36,168 bases of DNA from Pseudomonadota bacterium. GTDB lineage: Bacteria > Pseudomonadota > Alphaproteobacteria > Rhizobiales > Aestuariivirgaceae. Shown in pieces: positions 8,413 to 18,003 of this stretch. The notes below the pieces were generated by a model that was not told the DNA's origin, ran no database searches, and saw nothing but the letters and a program-made list of their open reading frames with translations. A program made the translations under genes and the position numbers. The stretch lies in NCBI GenBank assembly GCA_963205315.1, contig CAUJIO010000064.1, forward strand, positions 1-36,168, in the 5' to 3' direction. Positions within the stretch are counted from its first letter, which is position 1; every line of letters begins with the position of its first letter.

Positions 8413-8442
8413 CTTGGAAATATCTTTGCGCCGACCTATGTT
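8413..8442 (+). promoter_or_regulatory. Candidate ftsH promoter, compatible with sigma-70 and RpoH
   Basis: TTGGAA (8414-8419) and TATGTT (8437-8442) are 17 bases apart, an acceptable housekeeping promoter. The same bases read as CTTGGA followed after 16 bases by CCTAT, which fits the alphaproteobacterial RpoH pattern (CTTG then CYTAT). ftsH is a heat-shock gene in many bacteria and an rpoH gene lies at 32999-33910. The start site would be about 60 bases before the GTG. Confidence 0.45.
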
Positions 8443-8510
8443 ACAACCCAATCTAGGGAAAGTGCTGCCGGAAGGGCCCATGGGCGCGACGGCAAGATTC
8501 GAGGGAACAC

Positions 8511-10430
<1,920 letters not shown>

Positions 10431-11456
10431 ATGCGCAGGATCTATCATCGGCCGGCAGGGCTGGTTTTTGGCCCTGACGCCCGCCACATCATCGGACAAG
10501 GCCGCGGAGCATCGCTCGGCGGCCTTTCTGCGATTGCTTACGCGATGATCGAGATCATCGAGCGCAACGGGCAATCCGTTTCGCGCCGGTTCGAAAGCTT
10601 TGACGCAGTACCTGGAGAGAGACTCCCCGCCATCTCGTGGCCTGAAGACCGCCCATTGGTCATGGGCATTGTGAATGTCACGCCCGACAGTTTCTCGGAC
10701 GGCGGCAAGAATGCTGAAACCGCGCGCGCCATCGCGCACGGCCTGCAGTTGGCGAAGGAGGGCGCCGACATTCTCGATGTTGGCGGCGAATCGACGAGGC
10801 CCGGGTCCGAGGGCGTGCCGGCCGACGAGGAACTCGCTCGCGTTATCCCGGTGATCGAGGCTCTGGCTGCCGAGGGGTTGAGGGTATCCTGCGATACGCG
10901 CAAGGCTGATGTGATGACGGCGGCGCTGGCAGTGGGGGCGTCGATCATCAACGACGTTTCGGCGCTGACCTATGATCCGGCATCGCTGGCGGCGTTGGCC
11001 AAGGCGAATTGCCCTGTCATCCTGATGCATGCGCAGGGCGACCCCAAGACCATGCAGCTCTCGCCGGTCTATGAGCATGTGGCGCTCGATGTGTTCGACA
11101 TGCTCGAAGGCCGGATCGCAGCTTGTGTTGCGGCGGGCATTTCGAAAGACCGGCTGATCGCCGATCCCGGCATCGGGTTCGGCAAGACGTTCCGCCACAA
11201 TCTCGACCTGCTGCAGGCGTTCACTCTGTTCCATGGCCTTGGCGTGCCGTTGCTCATGGGCCTGTCGCGCAAGGGATTCATCGGCGCGCTGACGGGTGAA
11301 AAGCTGGCGGCGAACCGGGTGAACGGTTCGGTGGGCGGCGCCATCTGGTCGGCCCTTAACGGAGCGCACATTCTTCGCGTGCATGATGTCAAGGCAACGG
11401 TCGAGGCGCTGGCGGTGGTGCGCGCATCGGCAGAACCGGGGGAGGCCGGGCTCTAG
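10431..11456 (+). CDS. folP: Dihydropteroate synthase FolP
   Basis: FolP condenses p-aminobenzoate with hydroxymethyl-dihydropterin pyrophosphate in folate synthesis and is the sulfonamide target. The product has 341 residues. The TIM-barrel core begins near residue 75 with GIVNVTPDSFSDGG, followed by DVGGESTRPGS, a pterin-site segment (SIINDVSALTYDP) and GLSRKGFIGALTG. The first ~70 residues (MRRIYHRPAGLVFGPDAR) are an extension typical of alphaproteobacterial FolP, which supports the start at 10431 with zero spacing after the ftsH stop, implying coupled translation. glmM follows after 15 bases. Confidence 0.95.
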   Translation: MRRIYHRPAGLVFGPDARHIIGQGRGASLGGLSAIAYAMIEIIERNGQSVSRRFESFDAVPGERLPAISWPEDRPLVMGIVNVTPDSFSDGGKNAETARAIAHGLQLAKEGADILDVGGESTRPGSEGVPADEELARVIPVIEALAAEGLRVSCDTRKADVMTAALAVGASIINDVSALTYDPASLAALAKANCPVILMHAQGDPKTMQLSPVYEHVALDVFDMLEGRIAACVAAGISKDRLIADPGIGFGKTFRHNLDLLQAFTLFHGLGVPLLMGLSRKGFIGALTGEKLAANRVNGSVGGAIWSALNGAHILRVHDVKATVEALAVVRASAEPGEAGL

Positions 11457-11471
11457 GTCAGGGGTAGGGGA

Positions 11472-12818
11472 ATGGCGCGGAAGTATTTCGGAACCGACGG
11501 AGTTCGCGGGACGGCCAATGCCGGAGCAATGACGGCGGACATGGTCCTGAAGATCGGCATGGCGGCGGGCAACCTCTATCGCCGCGGCAACCACCGGCAT
11601 CGCGTGGTGATCGGCAAGGATACCAGGCTCTCGGGCTACATGATCGAAAACGCCCTGGCCTCCGGTCTCCTGGCCGCAGGCATGGACGTATTCATGTTTG
11701 GCCCTTTGCCGACGCCGGCGGTTGCCATGCTGACGCGGTCGATGCGGGCCGATCTCGGCGTGATGATCTCGGCTTCGCACAATCCGTTTCAGGACAACGG
11801 CATCAAGATCTTCGGACCCGATGGCTTCAAGCTGTCGGATGACCAGGAACTCGAGATCGAGGCGATGCTTGACGATCCCATGCTCATGCATGTCGCAGCC
11901 TCCGACAAAATCGGCCGCGCCAAGCGCATCGAGGATGCACAGGCGCGATACATCGAGTTTGCCAAGCGCACCTATCCCAAAGACATGACGCTCGACGGCC
12001 TGCGTGTGGTGATCGATACGGCCAACGGCGCGGCCTACAAGGTGGCGCCGACCGCGCTGTGGGAGCTGGGCGCCGAAGTCATCCAGATCGGGCATGAGCC
12101 CAACGGCATCAATATCAACGAAAAGTGCGGCTCAACGCACACCGAGGCGATGTGCGCCAAGGTGAAGGAACTTCGTGCCGACATCGGCATCGCGCTCGAC
12201 GGCGATGCCGACCGGGTGATCATCGCCGATGACAAGGGACAGGTTGTCGACGGCGACCAGCTGATGGCGCTGATGGCGACGTCCTGGCAGCGGCGCGGCG
12301 AATTGCACGGCGGCGGGCTGGTCGCCACCATCATGTCGAACCTCGGGCTCGAACGCTATCTCGCCGAGCACAAGCTGACGCTGGCGCGGACCAAGGTGGG
12401 CGACCGCTATGTGGTGGAACACATGCGGGCTCATGGCTTCAACGTTGGCGGCGAGCAGTCCGGCCATATCGTGCTTTCGGACTTCTCGACCACCGGCGAT
12501 GGTTTGCTGGCAGCGTTGCAGGTGCTGGCGGAAGTGAAGCGGGCGGGCAAGCCGGTGAGCGAGGTGTGCAACCTGTTCACGCCGCTGCCGCAGATCCTGA
12601 AGAACGTGAAATTCAAGCAGGGCAAGCCGCTGGATGACAATCAGGTGCAGAAGATGATCGCCGATGCCGAGCATCGTCTTGGCAATTCAGGACGGCTCGT
12701 CATCCGGCCGTCCGGTACCGAGCCGGTGATCCGTGTCATGGCCGAAGGCGACGACGAGGGACTCGTGCGCAATATCGTCGACGAACTCTGCGGTGTCATC
12801 GCCAAGGCCGCAGCGTGA
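11472..12818 (+). CDS. glmM: Phosphoglucosamine mutase GlmM
   Basis: GlmM converts glucosamine-6-phosphate to glucosamine-1-phosphate, on the route to UDP-GlcNAc for peptidoglycan and lipopolysaccharide. It has 448 residues, the family norm. [16 protein letters not shown] opens the protein; the phosphoserine motif [14 protein letters not shown] lies near residue 100, the metal loop is DGDADR, the sugar-binding loop is GGEQSGHI, and the phosphate loop is [12 protein letters not shown] near the C-terminus. AGGGG precedes ATG 11472. It is the last gene of the co-directional block from ruvB; the next gene is convergent with only 10 bases between stops, and no terminator is seen there. Confidence 0.98.
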   Translation: MARKYFGTDGVRGTANAGAMTADMVLKIGMAAGNLYRRGNHRHRVVIGKDTRLSGYMIENALASGLLAAGMDVFMFGPLPTPAVAMLTRSMRADLGVMISASHNPFQDNGIKIFGPDGFKLSDDQELEIEAMLDDPMLMHVAASDKIGRAKRIEDAQARYIEFAKRTYPKDMTLDGLRVVIDTANGAAYKVAPTALWELGAEVIQIGHEPNGININEKCGSTHTEAMCAKVKELRADIGIALDGDADRVIIADDKGQVVDGDQLMALMATSWQRRGELHGGGLVATIMSNLGLERYLAEHKLTLARTKVGDRYVVEHMRAHGFNVGGEQSGHIVLSDFSTTGDGLLAALQVLAEVKRAGKPVSEVCNLFTPLPQILKNVKFKQGKPLDDNQVQKMIADAEHRLGNSGRLVIRPSGTEPVIRVMAEGDDEGLVRNIVDELCGVIAKAAA

Positions 12819-12828
12819 ATGATCCGAA

Positions 12829-13341
12829 CTACTTCGCCAGTCCCTTGGTGAAGTCGGCGACGTCCTTGTCTTTGACCATCATCGCCTGCGCCTCGAGTCC
12901 CGAGGCCTTATAGGCTGTCGCGTCGACCATCGAATAGCCTTCAGGCGGCAAGTAGAGCTTGCCGTCGCAATAATAATAGTAATCCGTCGTGCGTTTGGCC
13001 GTGGCGTTGGGGCCGGCGTCTTCGACGAAGGCATGCCGCATATAGTCGACGCGGGTCACGGCAATGCCGTAGGTCTTGCGGTTGACGATTGACAGGCGGC
13101 GCTCGCCCATGCCGGACTCGCCGCCATCAACGCGGAATATGGTGTTCACCCGGCCGTCGGCCTCGCGGTAGATCTGCCATTGCCCACCTTCAGTGGACTG
13201 AACATCGGTGACATCCCGGTCGAGGCGCTTGAGGCCATCGAGTGGTGCAGACAATGCCGTCTCGATCTTGTCCAATGCACAATCGGCAGCGGCGGGGGTT
13301 GCAGCAGAGAGCATGCAGACGAGCGAAAGCGGCCATTTCAT
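12829..13341 (-). CDS. Secreted protein of unknown function
   Basis: The product has 170 residues with a clear signal peptide (MKWPLSLVCMLSAATPAAA) and a mature part starting DCALDK. It has a Cys near the mature N-terminus and another in a Tyr-rich segment (TDYYYYCDGKLYLPPEGY), which may pair. I do not recognise a family. The ATG at 13341 overlaps the stop of the upstream EamA-type transporter gene as ATGA, so the two are almost certainly translationally coupled. A longer reading upstream exists but lacks a signal peptide at its start. It is probably periplasmic; its role is unknown. Confidence 0.8.
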   Translation of the reverse strand: MKWPLSLVCMLSAATPAAADCALDKIETALSAPLDGLKRLDRDVTDVQSTEGGQWQIYREADGRVNTIFRVDGGESGMGERRLSIVNRKTYGIAVTRVDYMRHAFVEDAGPNATAKRTTDYYYYCDGKLYLPPEGYSMVDATAYKASGLEAQAMMVKDKDVADFTKGLAK

Positions 13342-14246
13342 GAAATCAGATCCTTGCGGCGCGGTGTGATGCGGCTGATGGCGATGCCGGACAGAACCAG
13401 CACGAGAGCACCCAGAATGTTCCATCCAAGTTTCTCATGCAAGAGAACGGCGCCGAGCAGAACGGCGAAGATTGGGACGAGATAGTTGGAGTATGAAACG
13501 AAGCTTGGGCCTGCCCGCGCCATCAGCCGGTAAGCGAGCAAGGTGGCGATTGCCGTTGGAAACAGGCCGAGCCCCACCACCGCCATATAACCTGACAGCG
13601 GCACGTTACTGAGGCCATCTGGACGATAGACGACGGCAAAGGCGAGACCCATGAGGGCGGCCAACAGGCACACGGCGGCCGATTGCTTCACCGGATGGTC
13701 GAAGCCCAGGCGCTTGGCGGAGACACCATGGACCGCATAACACAGACAGCCCAGGAGAATCGCCAGTTCGCCTTTGAGTTCGTCGCCGCTCAGTGAAAAT
13801 GTGAACACCGCCTCGGGTCCGATCAGCACAATGATACCGAAGAACCCCAGCAGGAAGCCAATCGACTTCGGCAGGTTTAGACGCTCATCGGCCAGCGTGA
13901 AATGCGCCAGCACCACCAGGAACAGGGGGATTGAGGCCATCAGCAGGCCCGCAACGCCTGACGTGACGAAGTACATGCCCCATGTGATGATGAAGAACGG
14001 CACCGCATAGCCGATCAATGCAAGCCAGGCGTATTTGCCCCAGGCGGCGGCGGATGCAGTGATGCCCGCGCCCGACAGCAACGCGTATGGCACCAGCACC
14101 AGGGCGGCCACAGCAAGCCTCAACGCCATGACCCAGCTGGCATCGAGATGGGCGATCGCATGCTTGCTCATCGCGAAGGAGGCGCCCCAAGCAGCGACAA
14201 GAATGATGAGAATCAGCCAGTCCAATGGGGTCGGGCGATGCGGCAT
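13338..14246 (-). CDS. EamA/DMT-family transporter
   Basis: This is a drug/metabolite transporter superfamily protein with two EamA repeats, 302 residues and about ten predicted membrane helices. The first repeat starts LDWLILIILVAAWGASFAMSK, with the typical WG-S-F motif; the second begins near residue 160 (ELAILLGCLCYAVHGVSAKRL). The C-terminal helix pair ends in a basic tail (RITPRRKDLIS). Substrates in this family include amino acids, metabolites and drugs, and none can be assigned here. Its stop overlaps the start of the small secreted protein downstream. It is divergent from the outer-membrane protein gene at 14435. Confidence 0.9.
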   Translation of the reverse strand: MPHRPTPLDWLILIILVAAWGASFAMSKHAIAHLDASWVMALRLAVAALVLVPYALLSGAGITASAAAWGKYAWLALIGYAVPFFIITWGMYFVTSGVAGLLMASIPLFLVVLAHFTLADERLNLPKSIGFLLGFFGIIVLIGPEAVFTFSLSGDELKGELAILLGCLCYAVHGVSAKRLGFDHPVKQSAAVCLLAALMGLAFAVVYRPDGLSNVPLSGYMAVVGLGLFPTAIATLLAYRLMARAGPSFVSYSNYLVPIFAVLLGAVLLHEKLGWNILGALVLVLSGIAISRITPRRKDLIS

Positions 14247-14369
14247 GTGCGGGTCGTAGCCTTATGGTAGGTGCTTCGTCAACGCGCCTTGCCAAATTGA
14301 TACAAAACCCTGTGGCAGGCCGGCAACACATGGCCACTTACATATTTTTGCCGCAATCGCGCCAGTGTT

Positions 14370-14394
14370 GGAACACCGTGCGGCGGTATCCGTT
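14370..14394 (+). promoter_or_regulatory. EcfG-type (general stress response) promoter for the outer-membrane protein
   Basis: GGAAC (14370-14374), 16 bases, then CGTT (14391-14394) is an exact match to the sigma-EcfG consensus that drives the general stress response in alphaproteobacteria. The ATG lies 41 bases after the CGTT, leaving room for a short leader and the GGGAG ribosome binding site. A second promoter with the same spacing lies at 27378-27402. Confidence 0.7.
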
Positions 14395-14434
14395 GTCATG
14401 TGGAATTCGTGAGTTTGCAAGGGAGTATGGGACC

Positions 14435-14983
14435 ATGAAACGTATCACTTCTGCACTGCTGGCACTTGGCGTTCTGACCGGTGTTTCGACAACGGCGTTC
14501 GCTGCCGATGCCGATGTTCCGGCGGATACCTACGCCGCCATGGGCTTCTATCTGCGCGGCGATGCCGGCTGGTCGTGGCTGAACTACAGCGGACCGGATG
14601 ACAGTGCGTTCGCCGTCGGCGGCGGTGTGGGCTATCAGTACAATGAGTATCTGCGCGCCGATCTGCGCGCCGACTGGGCCGGCAATTATGACAAGGGCGC
14701 GTCCGACACGTCTGTGTCGACGGTGACCGGCAACATGTATCTCGACATTCCGACCGGCAGCATGATCACACCGTACCTCGGTGCGGGTCTTGGTTATGGC
14801 TGGGCGATTGACGATGTCGGACCCGACAAGGAAGGTTTCGCCTTTGCACTGATGGCCGGTGCGTCGGTTGATCTGTCCGAGTCGTTGAGCGCCGACGTTG
14901 GCTACCGCTATCGCGAGATCATGGACAATGGCCAGAACCCGCGTGAGCATCAGGTGCTGGTGGGTTTGCGCTACAAGTTCTGA
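14435..14983 (+). CDS. Small outer-membrane beta-barrel protein
   Basis: The product has 182 residues, with a signal peptide (MKRITSALLALGVLTGVSTTAFA) and then an OmpA/Opa-like eight-stranded barrel. Alternating strands are visible: GFYLRGDAGWSWLNY, AVGGGVGYQYNEYLRADLRADW, ITPYLGAGLGYGWAI and SLSADVGYRYREI. It ends in LVGLRYKF, a C-terminal aromatic signature for barrel assembly. ATG 14435 is chosen for the signal peptide and the GGGAG site. The EcfG promoter upstream suggests induction in stress or stationary phase. The exact role is not known; similar proteins are common surface antigens of Rhizobiales. Confidence 0.9.
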   Translation: MKRITSALLALGVLTGVSTTAFAADADVPADTYAAMGFYLRGDAGWSWLNYSGPDDSAFAVGGGVGYQYNEYLRADLRADWAGNYDKGASDTSVSTVTGNMYLDIPTGSMITPYLGAGLGYGWAIDDVGPDKEGFAFALMAGASVDLSESLSADVGYRYREIMDNGQNPREHQVLVGLRYKF

Positions 14984-15010
14984 GGCTCGATCGAGAGTCC
15001 TCAAACCGCA

Positions 15011-15044
15011 GAGGGTGGCTGCACTTAAATGTGCAGTCACCTTC
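15011..15044 (+). terminator. Strong hairpin after the outer-membrane protein gene
   Basis: GAGGGTGGCTGCAC (15011-15024) and GTGCAGTCACCTTC (15031-15044) pair over 14 positions, including G-U pairs, with a TTAAAT loop. A T/C-rich tail (TTCGCTTCT) follows. It lies 27 bases after the stop, so it is a probable intrinsic terminator. Confidence 0.7.
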
Positions 15045-15069
15045 TTCGCTTCTGAGGGTTGCGAATTCT

Positions 15070-15140
15070 CCGGAAATGCGGCATAGGCGTTTCCGGGCTA
15101 GCCTTCCCCACCGAAGGCCAGTCCATCTGTAAGGATGGAG
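15070..15140 (+). ncRNA. serC-type leader RNA (candidate cis-regulatory motif)
   Basis: Three consecutive hairpins precede serC. CCGGAAA (15070-15076) pairs with TTTCCGG (15090-15096). GCCTTC-CCCACC-GAAGGC (15101-15118) is flanked by GGGCT and AGTCC, which extend the stem. CCATC (15123-15127) pairs with GATGG (15134-15138). The last stem contains part of the ribosome binding site GGATGGAG, and bases 15123-15124 can belong to either of the last two structures, so they partly exclude each other. Position and the two final hairpins match what I recall of the published serC motif, known upstream of serC-serA in alphaproteobacteria. The family match is from memory. Confidence 0.65.
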
Positions 15141-15146
15141 CACAAC

Positions 15147-16274
15147 ATGACGATGACCAAACCGGCGCTCAAGCCGGCATGCGCTAATTTCTCTTCCGGC
15201 CCCTGCGCGAAGATTCCGGGCTGGACACCAAAATCCCTCGAACATGCACTGGTTGGCCGTTCGCACCGTTCAAGCGAAGGCAAGGCGCGCCTGAAGCTGG
15301 CGATCCAGTTGACGCGCGAAGTGCTCGAGGTTCCACAGGATTATCTGATCGGCATCGTGCCGGCCTCCGACACGGGAGCCGTGGAGATGGCGCTGTGGTC
15401 GCTGCTCGGCGAACGCGGCGTCGACATGCTGGCCTGGGAAAGCTTTGGCGAGGGCTGGGTGTCAGACGTCGTCAAGCAGTTGAAGCTGAAGGACGTGCGG
15501 AAGCTGATCGCACCCTATGGCGAGTTGCCCGATCTGGCGTCGGTGAACTTCAACAATGACGTTGTCTTCACCTGGAACGGCACGACATCGGGCGTGCGCG
15601 TGGCCGATGCCTCGTGGATAGCGGATGACCGCAAGGGCCTGACAATTTGCGATGCAACGTCGGCGGCCTTCGCGCAGAACCTCGAATTCGCCAAGCTCGA
15701 TGTCGTGACATTCTCCTGGCAGAAGGTGCTGGGCGGCGAGGGCGCACATGGCGTCATCATCCTGTCGCCACGCGCCGTCGCGCGGCTGGAAAGTTATTCA
15801 CCGCCCTGGCCGATGCCGAAGATCTTCCGCATGACCAGCGGCGGCAAGTTGATCGCCGGCATCTTCGAGGGCGAGACGATCAACACGCCGTCGATGCTCT
15901 GCGTCGAGGATTATATCGTTGCTCTCAACTGGGCGAAAAGTGTTGGCGGGTTGAAAGGCCTGATGGCGCGCGCCGATGCCAATGCCGCCGTGGTGCAGCG
16001 CTGGATGGATCAGCGGCCCCATGCGAAGAACCTTGCCAAGGTGAATGCCACGCGCTCCAACACATCCGTCTGCCTGACGCTCGATGCACCAGAAGCGGTG
16101 CCGAAGAAAATGGTCAAGCTGCTCGACGCCGAGAAGGCGGCCTTCGACATCGGATCCTATCGCGATGCGCCTCCGGGCCTTCGCATCTGGTGCGGTGCGA
16201 CGGTCGAGACATCCGATCTCGAAGCACTGATGCCGTGGCTCGACTGGGCTTACGCCGAAGCTACCGCATCATAA
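15147..16274 (+). CDS. serC: Phosphoserine aminotransferase SerC (Methanosarcina-type)
   Basis: SerC is a PLP-dependent class V aminotransferase converting 3-phosphohydroxypyruvate to phosphoserine; it can also act in pyridoxine synthesis. The product has 375 residues from ATG 15147, with the start [18 protein letters not shown]. The PLP-binding Lys is K193 in [14 protein letters not shown]. The sequence is of the Methanosarcina/alphaproteobacterial type (serC_2), not the E. coli type. ATG 15147 is chosen over ATG 15135 because GGATGGAG lies six bases upstream; the earlier ATG falls inside that site and the leader hairpin. serA follows after 40 bases, giving the first two steps of serine synthesis. 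Confidence 0.95.
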   Translation: MTMTKPALKPACANFSSGPCAKIPGWTPKSLEHALVGRSHRSSEGKARLKLAIQLTREVLEVPQDYLIGIVPASDTGAVEMALWSLLGERGVDMLAWESFGEGWVSDVVKQLKLKDVRKLIAPYGELPDLASVNFNNDVVFTWNGTTSGVRVADASWIADDRKGLTICDATSAAFAQNLEFAKLDVVTFSWQKVLGGEGAHGVIILSPRAVARLESYSPPWPMPKIFRMTSGGKLIAGIFEGETINTPSMLCVEDYIVALNWAKSVGGLKGLMARADANAAVVQRWMDQRPHAKNLAKVNATRSNTSVCLTLDAPEAVPKKMVKLLDAEKAAFDIGSYRDAPPGLRIWCGATVETSDLEALMPWLDWAYAEATAS

Positions 16275-16314
16275 TCCATTCTCTCTTTTTCGAACATCAC
16301 ATCAGGAGTGAACA

Positions 16315-17901
16315 ATGGCTCCCCGCGTTCTCGTTTCCGACAAGCTTTCCGAAACCGCCGTGCAGATTTTCCGCGACCGTGGCGTTGAGGTCGACTACCT
16401 CCCCGATCTCGGCAAGGACAAGGATGCACTTCTGGAAGCCATCCCCCACTATGATGGGCTTGCCATCCGCTCGGCGACCAAGGTGACGCCGAAGATCATC
16501 GCCGCCGCGACCAGGCTCAAGGTCATCGGGCGGGCCGGCATCGGCGTCGACAATGTCGATATTCCGGCGGCCACGGCGCGCGGTATCGTGGTGATGAACA
16601 CGCCCTTCGGCAATGCCATCACCACGGCCGAACATGCGATCTCCATGATGATGGCGCTGGCGCGGCAAATTCCCGAAGCCAATGCTTCGACCCATGCCGG
16701 CAAGTGGGAGAAGAACCGCTTCATGGGCGTGGAACTGTTCAACAAGACGCTGGGTGTCATCGGCTGCGGCAACATCGGCTCGATCGTCGCCGATCGCGGC
16801 CTCGGTCTCAAGATGAAGGTCATTGCCTTCGATCCGTTCCTGAGCCCTGAGCGGGCCATCGAGATCGGTGTCGAGAAGGTTGAACTCGACGAGATTTTCC
16901 GGCGCTCGGATTTCATCACCCTGCATACGCCGCTGACCGAGAAGACGCGCGGCATCATCGATGCGGCAGCCCTCGCCAAGTGCAAGAAAGGCGTGCGCAT
17001 CATCAATTGCGCGCGCGGCGGACTGGTCAACGAAGACGCGCTCTACGATGGCCTGAAGTCCGGCCATGTGTCTGGCGCAGCGCTTGACGTGTTCGAAGTC
17101 GAGCCGGCGACCAGCCACAAGCTTTTCGATCTCGAGAATGTCGTGTGCACGCCGCATCTCGGTGCCTCGACCGGCGAGGCGCAGGAGAATGTGGCGCTCC
17201 AGGTTGCCGAACAGATGGCGGATTATCTGGTCTCGGGGGCCGTCTCCAATGCGCTCAACATGCCGTCGATCTCGGCGGATGAAGCGCCGCGACTGAAGCC
17301 CTTCATTGCGGTGGCTGAAAAGCTCGGGTCCTTTGCGGGCCAACTCACCGAAGAGGCGATCACCGGCATCGTCATCGAATATGCCGGCGACGTCGGCGAG
17401 ATGAATACGCGCGCGCTGACATCGGCGGCACTGGCGGGAATCCTGCAACCGATGCTGGGCACTGTGAACATGGTGTCGGCACCGGTCGTGGCGCGCGAGC
17501 GCGGCATCAGGGTCGACGAGGTCAAGCAGACGCAGCGCGGCGCCTACGAAAACTACATCCGCCTGACGGTGAAGACGGCCGGCATGGAGCGCTCCGTTGC
17601 GGGCACCGTGTTCTCCGACGGCAAGCCGCGCATCATTCAGATCAAGGGCATCGACATGGAGGCCGAGTTTGGCCCGCACATGCTCTATGTCACCAACGAG
17701 GACAAACCTGGCTTCATCGGCGCGCTGGGCATGCTGCTCGGCAACGCCCATGTCAACATCGCCACCTTCAACCTGGGCCGCAAGGCGCAGGGCGGCGAAG
17801 CGATCTGCCTCGTGTCGATCGACGAGCCGACGCCGGCCTCGGTGCTACATGCCTTGTCGAAGATCCCGCAGGTCAAGCAGGCCCGCGCCCTCGAATTCTA
17901 G
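16315..17901 (+). CDS. serA: D-3-phosphoglycerate dehydrogenase SerA
   Basis: SerA oxidises 3-phosphoglycerate to 3-phosphohydroxypyruvate with NAD, the first step of serine synthesis. It has 528 residues, the long form. The substrate-binding part includes GRAGIGVDNVD, the Rossmann motif GCGNIGS is near residue 150, and catalytic His is in the TPHLG segment. An allosteric substrate-binding domain (about 320-450) and an ACT domain (about 455-528, YVTNEDKPGFIGALG) follow, which normally give serine feedback control. AGGAG precedes the ATG. It is downstream of serC, so both probably share the serC leader. Confidence 0.97.
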   Translation: MAPRVLVSDKLSETAVQIFRDRGVEVDYLPDLGKDKDALLEAIPHYDGLAIRSATKVTPKIIAAATRLKVIGRAGIGVDNVDIPAATARGIVVMNTPFGNAITTAEHAISMMMALARQIPEANASTHAGKWEKNRFMGVELFNKTLGVIGCGNIGSIVADRGLGLKMKVIAFDPFLSPERAIEIGVEKVELDEIFRRSDFITLHTPLTEKTRGIIDAAALAKCKKGVRIINCARGGLVNEDALYDGLKSGHVSGAALDVFEVEPATSHKLFDLENVVCTPHLGASTGEAQENVALQVAEQMADYLVSGAVSNALNMPSISADEAPRLKPFIAVAEKLGSFAGQLTEEAITGIVIEYAGDVGEMNTRALTSAALAGILQPMLGTVNMVSAPVVARERGIRVDEVKQTQRGAYENYIRLTVKTAGMERSVAGTVFSDGKPRIIQIKGIDMEAEFGPHMLYVTNEDKPGFIGALGMLLGNAHVNIATFNLGRKAQGGEAICLVSIDEPTPASVLHALSKIPQVKQARALEF

Positions 17902-17932
17902 GCGAACCTGTCGTGAACAGGCCGGAACGACC

Positions 17933-17961
17933 TTGTTGCTAAGGCAGATCCGGCCTATAGT
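17933..17961 (+). promoter_or_regulatory. Candidate sigma-70 promoter for the RTX protein gene
   Basis: TTGTTG (17933-17938) and TATAGT (17956-17961) are separated by exactly 17 bases, with five of six -10 positions matching consensus. The expected start site is near 17968, about 36 bases before the ATG. It indicates transcription independent of serA. Confidence 0.55.
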
Positions 17962-18003
17962 TTGCGTTATCGATCCGGAGGGGGCGAACTCTGGAGTGGA
18001 CTT

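Noticed and set aside
14254-14282. TTGACG with a 17-base spacer as a promoter for the EamA gene
   Set aside because: The hexamer at the -10 position (CTACGA) matches the consensus at none of the six positions.
16297-17751. Long minus-strand open frame opposite serA
   Set aside because: Shadow of a well-defined gene; the residue composition is His/Arg/Asp-rich as in typical antisense frames.
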